From Shewanella carassii (GTDB taxonomy: Bacteria > Pseudomonadota > Gammaproteobacteria > Enterobacterales > Shewanellaceae), in the NCBI RefSeq assembly GCF_002777975.1, contig NZ_NGVS01000033.1:124001-188000 (forward strand): DNA of 64,000 nucleotides. The letters run 5' to 3'. Shown here piece after piece: positions 46,011-54,928 of the stretch. Within the stretch, counting starts at the first letter, position 1. Each line of letters opens with the position of its first letter. The notes below the pieces were generated by a model that was not told where the DNA came from, made no database searches, and saw nothing but the letters and a program-made list of their open reading frames with translations. The translations under genes were made by a program, and so were the position numbers.

Positions 46011-46042
46011 AAAAAACAGGGGATGCATTTGGCATCCCCTGT
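46011..46042 (-). terminator. Terminator of the OsmC gene
   Basis: ACAGGGGATGC (46016-46026) pairs perfectly with GCATCCCCTGT (46032-46042); the A-run to its left is a U-run leftward. It may also slow rightward readthrough from the Tricorn-type gene. Confidence 0.85.
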
Positions 46043-46103
46043 ATAGGTGTTAGGGTGTTACCGGCCAAGTGGTTCCCGGGCCGGTGGCACCCGTTTTTAT
46101 TGC

Positions 46104-46547
46104 TCAGAAATTAATTTCCACTTCGGTATCTGCCGCCAGTGAGTTGGCGATAAAGCAGTTAGCATGTGCCTTTTCGTGGATCTTTTCCAATGTTTCCCTA
46201 TCTATCTCAGCACCTTCGGCAAAAGTCACTTCAGGATTCAGAATCATGCGGGTCACGGCGATTTTACCCGACTCTTTTTTGCCGATTTCTGCGGTGGCGT
46301 TATCCCGGTAGCTCTCGACCGGCAAACGCTTCAAGTGAGCTATGGTCAGGAAAGTCAGCATATGGCAGGACGATAATGCCGCCAGCAGGCTCTCTTCCGG
46401 GTTGACCTTGGCTTCATTGCCTTTGTATTCGGGGGCTGCTGACGCCAGCAGTTGTTGGCCAGTACCAAAGTCTATCTGATGATCGCGATTGAACTCTCCC
46501 TCGGGCGCCGGGCTGGTTTGCCAGGATACGGTCAGATGAAAACTCAA
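46104..46547 (-). CDS. OsmC family peroxiredoxin-like protein
   Basis: A 147-residue OsmC/Ohr-family protein. The two reactive cysteines are in LLAALSSCHMLTFLT and HEKAHANCFIANSL. NPEESLLAALSSC is typical of the OsmC branch that includes YhfA-like proteins. The family reduces organic hydroperoxides with a thiol partner. The start is TTG at 46547, supported by AAGGAG seven bases upstream; no ATG is better placed. Confidence 0.9.
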   Translation of the reverse strand: MSFHLTVSWQTSPAPEGEFNRDHQIDFGTGQQLLASAAPEYKGNEAKVNPEESLLAALSSCHMLTFLTIAHLKRLPVESYRDNATAEIGKKESGKIAVTRMILNPEVTFAEGAEIDRETLEKIHEKAHANCFIANSLAADTEVEINF

Positions 46548-46890
46548 TTGGATGCTCCTTGAGACGGTTTGCTAAGTAGCGGCCACTATAGCCTATTTGC
46601 CAAACCCTTGTCTGCCACTGGCTATCAGGATCCCGCCTGGCTGGATTTTTCTCAATAAAATCAAGAAGGGTGTAGTGTTAATTCATTGTTTTTAAAGATG
46701 ATTGTATAAATTCTCGTAATTAGTTCTTTGGTCTTAATTCTTTGGTCATTCCACCTACTTTAGTCTTGCATCTCAAGTCTGGCGGCGCTATAACAACAGT
46801 GTATGTAAATACATTGTTTCATATGTTAATAAAAATAACGTTTCGAGATAGATCGAAATACTGATCAAAGACAAATTGCAGGAGAACATT
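46548..46890. other. AT-rich upstream region of the subtilase gene
   Basis: 343 bases separate the divergent OsmC and subtilase genes. The right-hand part is AT-rich and should contain the protease promoter. It includes a short direct repeat at 46724-46747. I see no gene and no known regulator consensus here. Confidence 0.5.
46724..46747 (+). repeat. Direct repeat upstream of the subtilase gene
   Basis: TTCTTTGGTC occurs at 46724-46733 and 46738-46747, a period of 14 bases. It may be paired half-sites for a regulator of protease expression. Confidence 0.4.
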
Positions 46891-48453
46891 ATGCAGGCAT
46901 TTTACAAGCCCCTCGCAGCAGCGGTCACCCTGGCGCTGTGCGTCGGTGCACAGGCTGCAGATAATGAGCGTTATATCGTTAAGTTCAAGGAGGGGAAAGG
47001 CCCCAGCACTATGGCGCAGATGAAGGCCATGGGCGCCAAAATGGAACTGGATTTGTCGGCCCACAACGCCGCCGCTTTTTCTATTCCGGCCCAGGCTCTC
47101 AAGGGCCTGGCCAACAATCCCAACGTGGAATATGTCGAAGCGGATGTGAAACGTTTCCCGCTTTCACAGATAATGCCTTATGGTATTCCCATGGTGCAGG
47201 CCGACCAACTCAGTGACGCCCAGACCGGCAATATGAAGGTCTGTATCATAGACTCAGGTTACCAGTTGGCCCATGAAGATCTGTCGGGCAACAATGTCGA
47301 TGGCACCAATGATCCCGGTACCGGTAACTGGTACACAGATGAAAACCATCATGGTACCCATGTGGCCGGGACGATTGCCGCACTCAACAATGGTGTTGGT
47401 GTGGTAGGGGTTAACCCCAACGGCAATCTTAACTTGCACATTATCAAGGTGTTCAATGCCGATGGCTGGGGTTATTCATCCAGTCTGGTTGCCGCACTGG
47501 ACAAGTGTGAGCAGGCCGGTGCCAAGGTCATCAACATGAGTCTGGGTGGCAGCTTGAAGAGCCGCACCGAGGACCGCGCCTTTGCCGCCGCCGACAGCCG
47601 CGGCATTCTGAGTATTGCCGCCGCCGGTAACGACGGCAATACCCGTCACTCCTATCCGGCATCTTATAACTCTGTGGTGTCGGTTGCCGCAGTGGATGCC
47701 AACAAGCAACATGCGGATTTCTCACAGCGTACCAGTCAGGTTGAGCTCTCCGGCCCGGGTGTCGGCGTACTTTCCTCCGTGCCTATGGGCACTGCGTTGG
47801 TGGCTGCTGCCGCTGTTGCCGGCAATGGTTACGAAGCCATAGGTATGGAAGGCTCACCTACAGGTAGCGCCGCCGGTACTCTGGCTGACTGTGGCACAGG
47901 TGAGAGCCAGTGTGATGCCGCCGGTAAGGTGTGTTTAATTCAGCGCGGTAATATCGCCTTCTCCGACAAGGTGCTCGCCTGTGAAAATGGCGGTGGTGTT
48001 GCGGCCATTATCTACAACAATGAGCCGGGGGCCTTAAACGGGACTCTGGGTGAGGTGGTTACCGCCATTCCGTCTGTGGGTGTGAGTGATACTGATGGTG
48101 CGGCCATGTTGGCGGCAGTCGGCAGCAATGCAAGCGTTGATATCGGCGCGGGTAACTATGCTTACTTCGACGGTACTTCGATGGCGACACCTCATGTGGC
48201 CGGGGTTGCGGCCTTGGTGTGGAGTCATTTCCCTCAATGCAGCAACAGTGACATTCGTGCGGCATTACGTGCCACCGCCGAAGATCTCGGCGCTGCCGGC
48301 CGTGATGATGAGACAGGTTATGGTCTGGTGCAGGCCAAGGATGCAGTGGATTACCTGACCGCCAACGGTTGCTCGGGCGGTGGTACCGGCGGTGGCGGTG
48401 ACACAGGTGGTTGTAAGGGCAAAGGCTGTAAGAGCCCTAAAAATCCTCGCTGA
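46891..48453 (+). CDS. Secreted subtilisin-like serine protease, S8 family
   Basis: A 520-residue extracellular protease. The signal peptide ends near AQA|AD (residue 22); an I9-type propeptide (about 25-90, YIVKFKEGKGPSTMAQMKAM) follows. The S8 triad is Asp121 (CIIDSGY), His154 (HHGTHVAGTIAA) and Ser430 (GTSMATPHVAGVAAL). A PA domain is inserted between His and Ser (about 310-400, CLIQRGNIAFSDKVLACENG). The tail is a glycine-rich linker ending GCKGKGCKSPKNPR, with no transmembrane helix, so it is not a GlyGly-CTERM anchor. The start ATG has GGAG before it; a TTG five codons earlier is not needed. Confidence 0.94.
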   Translation: MQAFYKPLAAAVTLALCVGAQAADNERYIVKFKEGKGPSTMAQMKAMGAKMELDLSAHNAAAFSIPAQALKGLANNPNVEYVEADVKRFPLSQIMPYGIPMVQADQLSDAQTGNMKVCIIDSGYQLAHEDLSGNNVDGTNDPGTGNWYTDENHHGTHVAGTIAALNNGVGVVGVNPNGNLNLHIIKVFNADGWGYSSSLVAALDKCEQAGAKVINMSLGGSLKSRTEDRAFAAADSRGILSIAAAGNDGNTRHSYPASYNSVVSVAAVDANKQHADFSQRTSQVELSGPGVGVLSSVPMGTALVAAAAVAGNGYEAIGMEGSPTGSAAGTLADCGTGESQCDAAGKVCLIQRGNIAFSDKVLACENGGGVAAIIYNNEPGALNGTLGEVVTAIPSVGVSDTDGAAMLAAVGSNASVDIGAGNYAYFDGTSMATPHVAGVAALVWSHFPQCSNSDIRAALRATAEDLGAAGRDDETGYGLVQAKDAVDYLTANGCSGGGTGGGGDTGGCKGKGCKSPKNPR

Positions 48454-48481
48454 TTGCTGGCTCTCTTTTGAGATACGCACT

Positions 48482-48509
48482 AAAAAGCGCTGCTGTTGCA
48501 GCGCTTTTT
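48482..48509. terminator. Bidirectional terminator between the subtilase and DUF3325 genes
   Basis: AAAAAGCGCTGC and GCAGCGCTTTTT are perfect complements around TGTT, giving U-runs in both directions for the two converging genes. Confidence 0.9.
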
Positions 48510-48531
48510 CATGGCAGAGCTGGAGACAAAA

Positions 48532-48855
48532 TTAGATAAGGTATCCCACAACCAAAACAACCGGCGCCAACATCAATGCTTTCGGCAGACTGCGACCGAG
48601 ATAGCTGAGTTGTAAAACCACAGGCAGGGCAGCCAACGTCATCAGGCCGAAAAACAGTATGCTGCCATAACCCCAGCCATACCCCATGCCACAAAGCACA
48701 AAGCTTGCCAGCAGGGCCAACCAACCGCCCGCATACAGCAGGCGGCTTTCCAGAGTTTTGGGAGCGCGCCCCATGGCTTCACGGAAATGACCAAACATGG
48801 ACATAGCCAGCAGGCCAAAGGCGAGATAAGTCAACGCAATAAGTGCAATCATCAT
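48532..48855 (-). CDS. DUF3325 family membrane protein
   Basis: A 107-residue protein with four hydrophobic helices. It begins with a stretch typical of DUF3325 and includes ESRLLYAGGWLALLASFVLC. The domain is found almost only beside PepSY-type membrane proteins in iron-uptake loci, which is the case here: its start overlaps the PepSY gene stop by four bases. Its molecular function is unknown. Confidence 0.85.
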   Translation of the reverse strand: MMIALIALTYLAFGLLAMSMFGHFREAMGRAPKTLESRLLYAGGWLALLASFVLCGMGYGWGYGSILFFGLMTLAALPVVLQLSYLGRSLPKALMLAPVVLVVGYLI

Positions 48856-50459
48856 CCGCGCACCGCCTGGAGTTTTTGGGCCTTGGCCGTTTGTTTCATT
48901 GGCTGCCTCCCCAAACGCTTGAAGGCAAATAAGCCAAGGGCAGCAAAAGTCAGCACCAGCAGATCAAATCCCGCCAATTGCCACTGACCGGCCGCGAGGT
49001 TGCTCAGCAGGTTGGCTGGCGAGGTCAGGGCGTTCAGCAGCGGCAAGAACGCCAGTGCGGCAGTCAGCGCCGCTAGTTGAGCGCGCCACATGGCTCTGTC
49101 TCTGCGCCAGATAGCCAGCAAGCCACTGATCAGCAGCAGAATAAAGAAACTGTGAACCTCCCATTGACTGCGGCCAGGCAAAGAGGTCGGCAGCAGGCGA
49201 TTGGCATAGAAAAAGGCCACTGTACCCAGAGGCAGGCCGAGGATAAACATCAGGTTCAGCGTTTCCACCAGGCGCAGACCCAGGCTGGGCTTGGCGCCCT
49301 GACTGATGGCTTTTTGTTGTTTCTGGCGAATCTTAACCGCCCACATCAAGGTGCCGCTGGCTATCATCACGCAGCCGCTCAGCCCCAGAAGGAAGAAGAT
49401 CCCCCTCAGTGCGGGGCCGGAGAAACGGGCGGTGTGCAAGGACATCATGGCGTCGTGAGTCGCCTTGGCGGCGCTGATGTCACTGTCCGCGCTGTAGAGA
49501 AGATCGCCATCAGTACCGCTGAACACCATAAACAGCTCCCGCTCTGTGACTTGCTCGCCTGTGTTGAAAGTGACCATGACCCGGCTGTTGGCATCATCCG
49601 GGTTGATCACTGACACCGACTTGAGCGGCAGTTCGGCAAAGGTTTGCTGCACCTTGGGCAGGAAGCTTGCCAGTGGCAATTGAGGCGCGGCTTCATTGGC
49701 GGCAGCTATGCGGGTAAAGCTGCTGCCGGGACGGGCTTCATTGATAAATTCCCGGCGGTCACTGTCATAGTTGACCAATATGCCCCAAGGCATATAGATG
49801 ATCATCAGGGTGATAAGCCCGGTATAAGTGATCATCAGATGAAACGGCAGCGCCAGTACCGAGCTGACATTATGGGCATCGAGCCAGGAACGGCTACCCT
49901 TGCCGGGACGGAAGCTGAAGAAGTCCTTGAAGATGCGCTTATGGATCACTATTCCTGAGATGATCGCCAGCAACATAAACATGGTGCAGAAACCGACAAT
50001 CCAGCGGGCCGTGATGGCAGAGATATAGTGCAGATCGAAATGCAGGCGGTAAAAGAAGTTACCGCCGCGGCTCTCCCGCACTTCAGTCACATAGCCGCTG
50101 TTATCGGCCTTGACTAGATGTTCACTGAAGGCGCCGCGGCGCTGCCCCGGCTCCGGCGGCTGTTGCCAGCCATAACTCAACATGGGGTGGCGCTCTGTGG
50201 GGAATTCAATCAGCCAGCGCTGGGCGTTGACCGCATTCTGCCTGAGATAATCCTCGCCCAGACTCAATTGCTCAGTAAGGCGGGTGTTATCGTAGGATTG
50301 GAACACCTCCTTGTGTAGCTCGGGCTGATTCCACAGGCTGATTTCATGGCGATAGTAGCTCAGGGTTCCGGCAAAAAACACCAGTAGCAGCACCCAACAT
50401 ACCAGCAGACCCACCCAGGTGTGGAGCCAGGTCATGGTTCGGAAAAAACTGTCTTTCAT
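48852..50459 (-). CDS. PepSY-associated transmembrane protein
   Basis: A 535-residue inner-membrane protein. It starts with the family sequence FFRTMTWLHTWVGLLVCWVL and contains further PepSY-TM features: HLVKADNSGYVTEVRESRGG, FFYRLHFDLHYI, GSRSWLDAHNVSSVLALPFH and MMSLHTARFSGPALR, plus C-terminal helices. Related proteins in siderophore loci are thought to act in ferric-siderophore reduction or processing; that role is inferred here. It follows DUF3649 after one base and overlaps DUF3325, so the three form one operon. A Fur box precedes the operon. Confidence 0.92.
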   Translation of the reverse strand: MKDSFFRTMTWLHTWVGLLVCWVLLLVFFAGTLSYYRHEISLWNQPELHKEVFQSYDNTRLTEQLSLGEDYLRQNAVNAQRWLIEFPTERHPMLSYGWQQPPEPGQRRGAFSEHLVKADNSGYVTEVRESRGGNFFYRLHFDLHYISAITARWIVGFCTMFMLLAIISGIVIHKRIFKDFFSFRPGKGSRSWLDAHNVSSVLALPFHLMITYTGLITLMIIYMPWGILVNYDSDRREFINEARPGSSFTRIAAANEAAPQLPLASFLPKVQQTFAELPLKSVSVINPDDANSRVMVTFNTGEQVTERELFMVFSGTDGDLLYSADSDISAAKATHDAMMSLHTARFSGPALRGIFFLLGLSGCVMIASGTLMWAVKIRQKQQKAISQGAKPSLGLRLVETLNLMFILGLPLGTVAFFYANRLLPTSLPGRSQWEVHSFFILLLISGLLAIWRRDRAMWRAQLAALTAALAFLPLLNALTSPANLLSNLAAGQWQLAGFDLLVLTFAALGLFAFKRLGRQPMKQTAKAQKLQAVRG

Positions 50460-50460
50460 C

Positions 50461-50766
50461 TCAAACCCCCAGCAGTTTCAGTGTGCCAAACAAGGCGACC
50501 GCCAGCAGCAGGATTTCTTGCCAGGCCCGCAAACTGCGTTTGACGCAAAATACCCTGATAACCACCAGGGCGTAGATCAGAAAAGACAGCATCATGGCGC
50601 TTACTGTACTGTCGATACGGCTCATAGGCAGGCTTACAGCCAATAGGGCACAGGCCAAAGAAGCGATAAGATAACCGCCCAAAATGGATGCCAGCGCCCT
50701 GCTGATAATGGTCAGGGCTTGGGGATGGCGCCTGGAAAACTGTAACAGAGATAGAGATTTCATCAT
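50461..50766 (-). CDS. DUF3649 family membrane protein
   Basis: About 101 residues with three helices, including RALASILGGYLIASLACALL and IYALVVIRVFC; this is the DUF3649 pattern. It is the first gene of DUF3649-PepSY-DUF3325. The start is not secure: ATGs at 50766 and 50763 are adjacent, and a GTG at 50790 is in frame; none has a clear ribosome-binding site. Function unknown, presumed linked to iron acquisition by context and by the Fur box upstream. Confidence 0.8.
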   Translation of the reverse strand: MMKSLSLLQFSRRHPQALTIISRALASILGGYLIASLACALLAVSLPMSRIDSTVSAMMLSFLIYALVVIRVFCVKRSLRAWQEILLLAVALFGTLKLLGV

Positions 50767-51125
50767 TGTTGCGGATAGTGCATTGGCCACTAAGGGAAAC
50801 TGGTGCGCTGATTCTAGCTTAATAATAATTAATGATAAACATTACCATTCGTGTTTTACCTGTAAATAACTTAGGGCCCAACCTAACCCGGTTTGATATT
50901 AAAGAGGCGAAGTATTGGTCTAATGAGCTCGGAAACCAATATAGATGGCTCAAACGGAAGTGATATCGGGGTCACCATTGGTGCAAAGCTGTTCAAAAAG
51001 ATGAACTCTGGATTAATTTTGACCAAATGAGAGAGGAATAAGGCACTTATTTGAACATTGGCCCTTGTGTTTTACGCTGAAAGCCCCAAGCTCTATAAGT
51101 GAATCAGCAGAAAAAAGGAAAACCT
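50767..51125. other. Divergent regulatory region between DUF3649 and hpf
   Basis: 359 bases contain a Fur box near the left end for the leftward iron operon and, to the right, the promoter and leader of hpf. No further gene or structured RNA is recognised. Confidence 0.5.
50828..50846. promoter_or_regulatory. Fur box of the DUF3649-PepSY-DUF3325 operon
   Basis: The 19-base site ATTAATGATAAACATTACC matches the consensus GATAATGATAATCATTATC at 15 of 19 positions. It is about 60 bases upstream of the DUF3649 start, so iron-dependent repression is expected. Confidence 0.75.
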
Positions 51126-51482
51126 ATGAAAATTCAGCTTTCAGGTCATCATGTTGAAGTCACAGCAGCAGTACGTAGCCATATCGAAGAGAAGTTTTCC
51201 AAAATCGCCAAGCATTTTCCCAGCCTGATCGGCTTGGACATCATCATTGCCAAAGAGCATGGCGTACATCAGGTTGATATTCGAACTAATTACGAGGGGG
51301 TGGCAGTCGCGGCCTCCGGCAAGAACGAAGTCATGTATCCGGCTATCGCCGAGGCAGGCAAAAAACTGGAAGCGGCGCTTAAGCACAGAAAGGGGCAACT
51401 CAAGGCCGATCTTCATGAAAAACCCGAGGTGACCACGCCGGAAATAGCCCACGAGATCATCCAGGAAATGGAACTGCGTTAA
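51126..51482 (+). CDS. hpf: Ribosome hibernation-promoting factor, HPF/YfiA family
   Basis: A 118-residue protein that binds the 30S subunit in stationary phase and inactivates ribosomes. It has the single S30AE domain with MKIQLSGHHVEVTAAVRSHI at the start and the conserved VAASGKNEVMYPAIAEAGKK. The length and tail (to EIIQEMELR) resemble YfiA more than the shorter E. coli HPF. The ATG at 51126 follows AAAAAGGAAA. It is convergent with the YebC-family gene across a shared terminator. Confidence 0.93.
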   Translation: MKIQLSGHHVEVTAAVRSHIEEKFSKIAKHFPSLIGLDIIIAKEHGVHQVDIRTNYEGVAVAASGKNEVMYPAIAEAGKKLEAALKHRKGQLKADLHEKPEVTTPEIAHEIIQEMELR

Positions 51483-51512
51483 TTCAAGAACTTAACCTTG
51501 ATGCAGAAATAG

Positions 51513-51537
51513 AAAAGGGACCAGATGGTCCCTTTTT
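51513..51537. terminator. Bidirectional terminator between hpf and the YebC-family gene
   Basis: AAAAGGGACCA pairs with TGGTCCCTTTT around GA; the A-run and T-run support termination in both directions. Confidence 0.85.
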
Positions 51538-51557
51538 CATATTCTAAATCTTTGAGA

Positions 51558-52280
51558 TTATTCGATGATCTCGGCGTTGTGATAGACATTTTGCACGTCA
51601 TCACAGTCTTCCAGTGCGGCAATAAACTTATCGAACTGGGCGACATCTTCACCGGACACTTCCACCATGTTCTGTGGCACGAAAGTGATCTCTTCCATCT
51701 CAAAGTTGATCTCGGGGAAGGCTTCCAGCAATGCCGTCTTGGCCTTGTAGAATTCGGTGTTGGGGGCGTAGACACTGATCATGCCGTCTTCCAACTCGAC
51801 ATCGGCAACATCGACATCGGCCATCATCAGAACCTCGAGCACCACTTCATCATCTTCACCGGGGAAGACAAATACCGCCTGGTGATCGAACATGTGGGCC
51901 ACAGTGCCTGGGCCACCCAGCTTGGCATCATTCTTCACAAAGGCCTGACGAACCTCGGTGAAGGTGCGCTTGCCGTTGTCGGTCAGACAGTCGACGATCA
52001 CCATGCAGTTACCCGGGCCGAAACCTTCATAGCGGGCAGTATCATAGTCTTCACCGCCACCGCCTTTGGCCTTGTCGATGGCCCGGTCGATGACGTGTGC
52101 CGGTACCTGATCTTTCTTGGCGCGCTCAATCAGGCGCCGCAGTGCCAGGTTACCGTCGGGATCGACACCGCCACCCTTGGCACACACGTAGATCTCTTTT
52201 CCGTAACGGGAGTAGACCTTGGTCTTCTGTGCGGCCGTTTTGGCCATGGATTCCTTGCGGTTTTGATATGCTCTGCCCAT
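51558..52280 (-). CDS. YebC/PmpR family protein, YeeN type
   Basis: A 240-residue protein of the TACO1/YebC family. Its beginning [20 protein letters not shown] and then [20 protein letters not shown] identify the YeeN branch rather than YebC proper, which begins with AGHSKW. The middle and C-terminal domains are conserved ([33 protein letters not shown]). YebC proteins were first described as regulators; later work shows that members help ribosomes through proline stretches. Which applies to this branch is unclear. Confidence 0.92.
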   Translation of the reverse strand: MGRAYQNRKESMAKTAAQKTKVYSRYGKEIYVCAKGGGVDPDGNLALRRLIERAKKDQVPAHVIDRAIDKAKGGGGEDYDTARYEGFGPGNCMVIVDCLTDNGKRTFTEVRQAFVKNDAKLGGPGTVAHMFDHQAVFVFPGEDDEVVLEVLMMADVDVADVELEDGMISVYAPNTEFYKAKTALLEAFPEINFEMEEITFVPQNMVEVSGEDVAQFDKFIAALEDCDDVQNVYHNAEIIE

Positions 52281-52542
52281 CTTTGCAATGTCTCATCAAT
52301 GCGTTGAAAAAGAGTGGCAGATTCTAGCAGCTTTCCCGCACTAAATGCACCTGTCGGCCCGTTGGGCTGCCGGCAGTGTGAAGCTACGCCTGATCATGCT
52401 TACCGTCTCCCGCCGTAGAAGCTCATTGCCTCACTATAGACTTATGTCCAATTCGGCAGAGCGCCATGCTTTGGGTTATGCTGAAAACTCAAGGATCCCT
52501 TATTTGGTGCAAACCAACAATAAGGATAGGAAGGGAGGCTGC

Positions 52543-54117
52543 ATGTCTGAGGAAAACCGTATTTGGCCTATGCTGGCGGGTTTGCTGCTCGGGGCGCTGG
52601 CGCTGGGGTGTGTCCAGTTGGCTTTAAGTGCCGACAATCTATTGCTTTCACTGTTTGGATGGTGTCTTGCGCTTATTGGCCCTGTATTGGCGCTGCGCTG
52701 GGCTTCCCGCCCTGTGGTTCAAAATGCCAAGCAGGCATCCAGCAAGAGCGTAGGTGATGACAAGGCGGCGCAGCAACTGGGCCGGGATGCCAGTCGTATC
52801 GCTATCGGCGCTGCCGAAGTGTCTCACTTTGTTGACCAACTTAAATTCACTCTGGATTCCAGCGGCCAGCAAGCCGGGCAAATTGCCGTGGCGGCCAATC
52901 AGCTGAGTCATACTACAGTGGCTTTGAGCGAACATGCCGAAGTGGTGCTCAATCAGGCACAGGCATCGCGCAGTGTCAGCATCGAAGGGCGTCAGTATGC
53001 CGCCAGCGGTTTTCGTGCGGTTGAAGCCTTGAGCCAGGATGTCGATAAGGCCGCCTCCGGCGTGGGGCAACTCAAGGCGCAGGCCGATGCCATAGGCAAA
53101 ATCACCGAAGTGATTGACAGTGTTGCTGCCCAGACCAATCTGTTGGCGCTCAATGCCGCCATTGAAGCCGCCAGAGCCGGAGAGGCTGGCAGGGGCTTTG
53201 CCGTGGTGGCCGATGAGGTGCGCAGTCTGGCGGCCAAGACCGCAGAGGCTACTCAGAATATTGCCGCCATGTTGACCCAGATTAGAGAGCTGACCGATGG
53301 CACCTCACAACTAATGAATCAGGTGGTTAGCCAAACGGCCGGCGCCGTGGATGCCATGAATTCACTGGAACAGAGGTTTGACAGTATCGCTTCGGGTGTC
53401 GAGGACTCGGCGCAGGCGTTGGAGCAGATTGAGGCCGCGTTGCGTGAATATCGCGGCACGACGGCAGATATTTCCAATGCCATTACCCATATCAGCGAGT
53501 CGCTGACAGATACAGGTCATCGCAGCGAGCAGATCTCCCGTCAGGCTTTTGGGCTGTCGCAGACCACAGAGGGAATGTTCCGGGCGCTTTCGCATTGGGA
53601 TACCGGCAGTTTCGATCAGCTTATTCTCAAAGAAGCGCAGCAGGCCGCCAAGGCTTGCGGCCAAGCGTTGGAGCAAGGGTTGGCGGAAGGCAAGTTTACT
53701 GAGCAGCAGCTGTTTTCGCCGCAATATCGGCCGATAGCGGCGACTGAGCCACCCAAATACAACACCGCCTTTGACGGTTTTACCGACAAGCACTTTCCGG
53801 CCTTGCAGGAGCCGATACTGGAGCGTCACCGGGAGGTGATTTACGCCGGTGCGGTCGATAAGAAGGGCTACTTTCCGACTCACAATCAGCGTTTTTGCCA
53901 GCCGTTGACCGGTGATAGGGAGCGGGATATGCTGCAAAACCGCACCAAGAGATTGTTCAACGACCCAACTGGGATCCGCTGCGGCCAGCACACAGAGCCG
54001 GTGCTGCTGCAGACCTACAAGCGTGACACGGGTGAGGTGATGCACGATCTTTCTGTGCCCATCTATGTTAAGGGCAAACACTGGGGTGGCTTTCGGATAG
54101 GCTTCAAGGCCCAGTGA
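52543..54117 (+). CDS. Methyl-accepting chemotaxis protein with C-terminal sensor-like domain
   Basis: A 524-residue receptor. Two closely spaced N-terminal helices (about residues 8-27 and 30-48) leave almost no periplasmic loop. The cytoplasmic signalling coiled coil follows, with the tip [20 protein letters not shown] and [20 protein letters not shown]. After the coiled coil comes a globular C-terminal domain (about 405-524), containing [40 protein letters not shown] and [18 protein letters not shown]. It resembles a single Cache/PAS-type sensor. The start ATG is supported by GGAAGGGAGG; a longer frame upstream is not. Confidence 0.9.
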   Translation: MSEENRIWPMLAGLLLGALALGCVQLALSADNLLLSLFGWCLALIGPVLALRWASRPVVQNAKQASSKSVGDDKAAQQLGRDASRIAIGAAEVSHFVDQLKFTLDSSGQQAGQIAVAANQLSHTTVALSEHAEVVLNQAQASRSVSIEGRQYAASGFRAVEALSQDVDKAASGVGQLKAQADAIGKITEVIDSVAAQTNLLALNAAIEAARAGEAGRGFAVVADEVRSLAAKTAEATQNIAAMLTQIRELTDGTSQLMNQVVSQTAGAVDAMNSLEQRFDSIASGVEDSAQALEQIEAALREYRGTTADISNAITHISESLTDTGHRSEQISRQAFGLSQTTEGMFRALSHWDTGSFDQLILKEAQQAAKACGQALEQGLAEGKFTEQQLFSPQYRPIAATEPPKYNTAFDGFTDKHFPALQEPILERHREVIYAGAVDKKGYFPTHNQRFCQPLTGDRERDMLQNRTKRLFNDPTGIRCGQHTEPVLLQTYKRDTGEVMHDLSVPIYVKGKHWGGFRIGFKAQ

Positions 54118-54163
54118 TGCTGTAGTGCTACTGCGCCTTGGGCGCTCAAGGCTTGCGGCTGGC

Positions 54164-54745
54164 TCAGAGACTCAGATGCTCAAACAGCTCTGTGGCCAGG
54201 GCACTGAGTTCATCGGCGCTCGGATGAGTATGGGCATAAGTGCGCAGGCCATAAATACCCATCATCAGAAACCGGGTCAGCTGCGCCGGATCTTTATCGG
54301 CGGCCAGTTCACCTTGCACCTGGGCCTGCTGCAGTATCTGCTGCAACGCCGTTTGCCATTGCTGTAGATGTTGGCTCACTCTCTGTTGTACAGCCAGATC
54401 TTGCTCACCCACTTCGCTCAAGGCTTTGACCAAAAGGCAGGCCTGGCTGGCATCACAGCTGAGGCACTCGCTGACTATGTTGTCCAGATAACGCCGCAGG
54501 CATTCGAGCCGTGAACCCTCGGCCGGGAAAAAGCCCTGTAGCTGCTGCTCGCGATCGGCGTGGTACTGATCAATCGCCGCCAGAAACAGCCCGTGCTTAT
54601 TGTCAAAGGCACAATAGATAGACCCCGGATGCAAGCCGGTTGCCCGGGTCAGATCCTGCATACTTGTCTTGCTGTAACCCTTGGCCATAAAGGCATTCAT
54701 GGCGCTGCGCAGCACTTTCTCGCGATCGAATTCGGCGTTTCTCAT
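54164..54745 (-). CDS. TetR family transcriptional regulator
   Basis: A 193-residue repressor-type protein. The N-terminal helix-turn-helix is clear (VLRSAMNAFMAKGYSKTSMQ, then LTRATGLHPGSIYCAFDNK). The ligand-binding part has cysteines in SECLSCDASQACLLV, which could sense electrophiles. I prefer the ATG at 54745, preceded by GGGAAA; a GTG at 54760 is also in frame. It is divergent from an Old Yellow Enzyme gene with three dyads between them. The pair resembles nemR-nemA in arrangement, although the regulator is not a close match to E. coli NemR. Confidence 0.9.
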   Translation of the reverse strand: MRNAEFDREKVLRSAMNAFMAKGYSKTSMQDLTRATGLHPGSIYCAFDNKHGLFLAAIDQYHADREQQLQGFFPAEGSRLECLRRYLDNIVSECLSCDASQACLLVKALSEVGEQDLAVQQRVSQHLQQWQTALQQILQQAQVQGELAADKDPAQLTRFLMMGIYGLRTYAHTHPSADELSALATELFEHLSL

Positions 54746-54785
54746 AAGATGATTTCCCACTGTGATGCGCCGAGTTTACTGCAAT

Positions 54786-54801
54786 TTGAATATTTGTTCA
54801 A
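54786..54801. promoter_or_regulatory. TetR operator candidate 1
   Basis: TTGAA-TATTTG-TTCAA: perfect arms around six bases. It is the closest to the TetR gene of three dyads sharing the format TTGAA-N6-TTCAA. Confidence 0.6.
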
Positions 54802-54808
54802 AAAAGGC

Positions 54809-54824
54809 TTGAATGATCATTCAA
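54809..54824. promoter_or_regulatory. TetR operator candidate 2
   Basis: TTGAATGATCATTCAA is a perfect 16-base palindrome and the most symmetrical of the three dyads. Confidence 0.65.
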
Positions 54825-54835
54825 CAATCTTTATC

Positions 54836-54851
54836 TTGAACGAACATTCAA
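54836..54851. promoter_or_regulatory. TetR operator candidate 3
   Basis: TTGAA-CGAACA-TTCAA: same format as the other two. Nearest to the Old Yellow Enzyme gene, 78 bases before its start. Confidence 0.6.
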
Positions 54852-54928
54852 ATAGGGGCTCAGCTCCTCAGGCTCTGAATAAGGCGAATGCCAGTGACTG
54901 AGCCGTTAACTCGCCAAGGGCAGGAACC

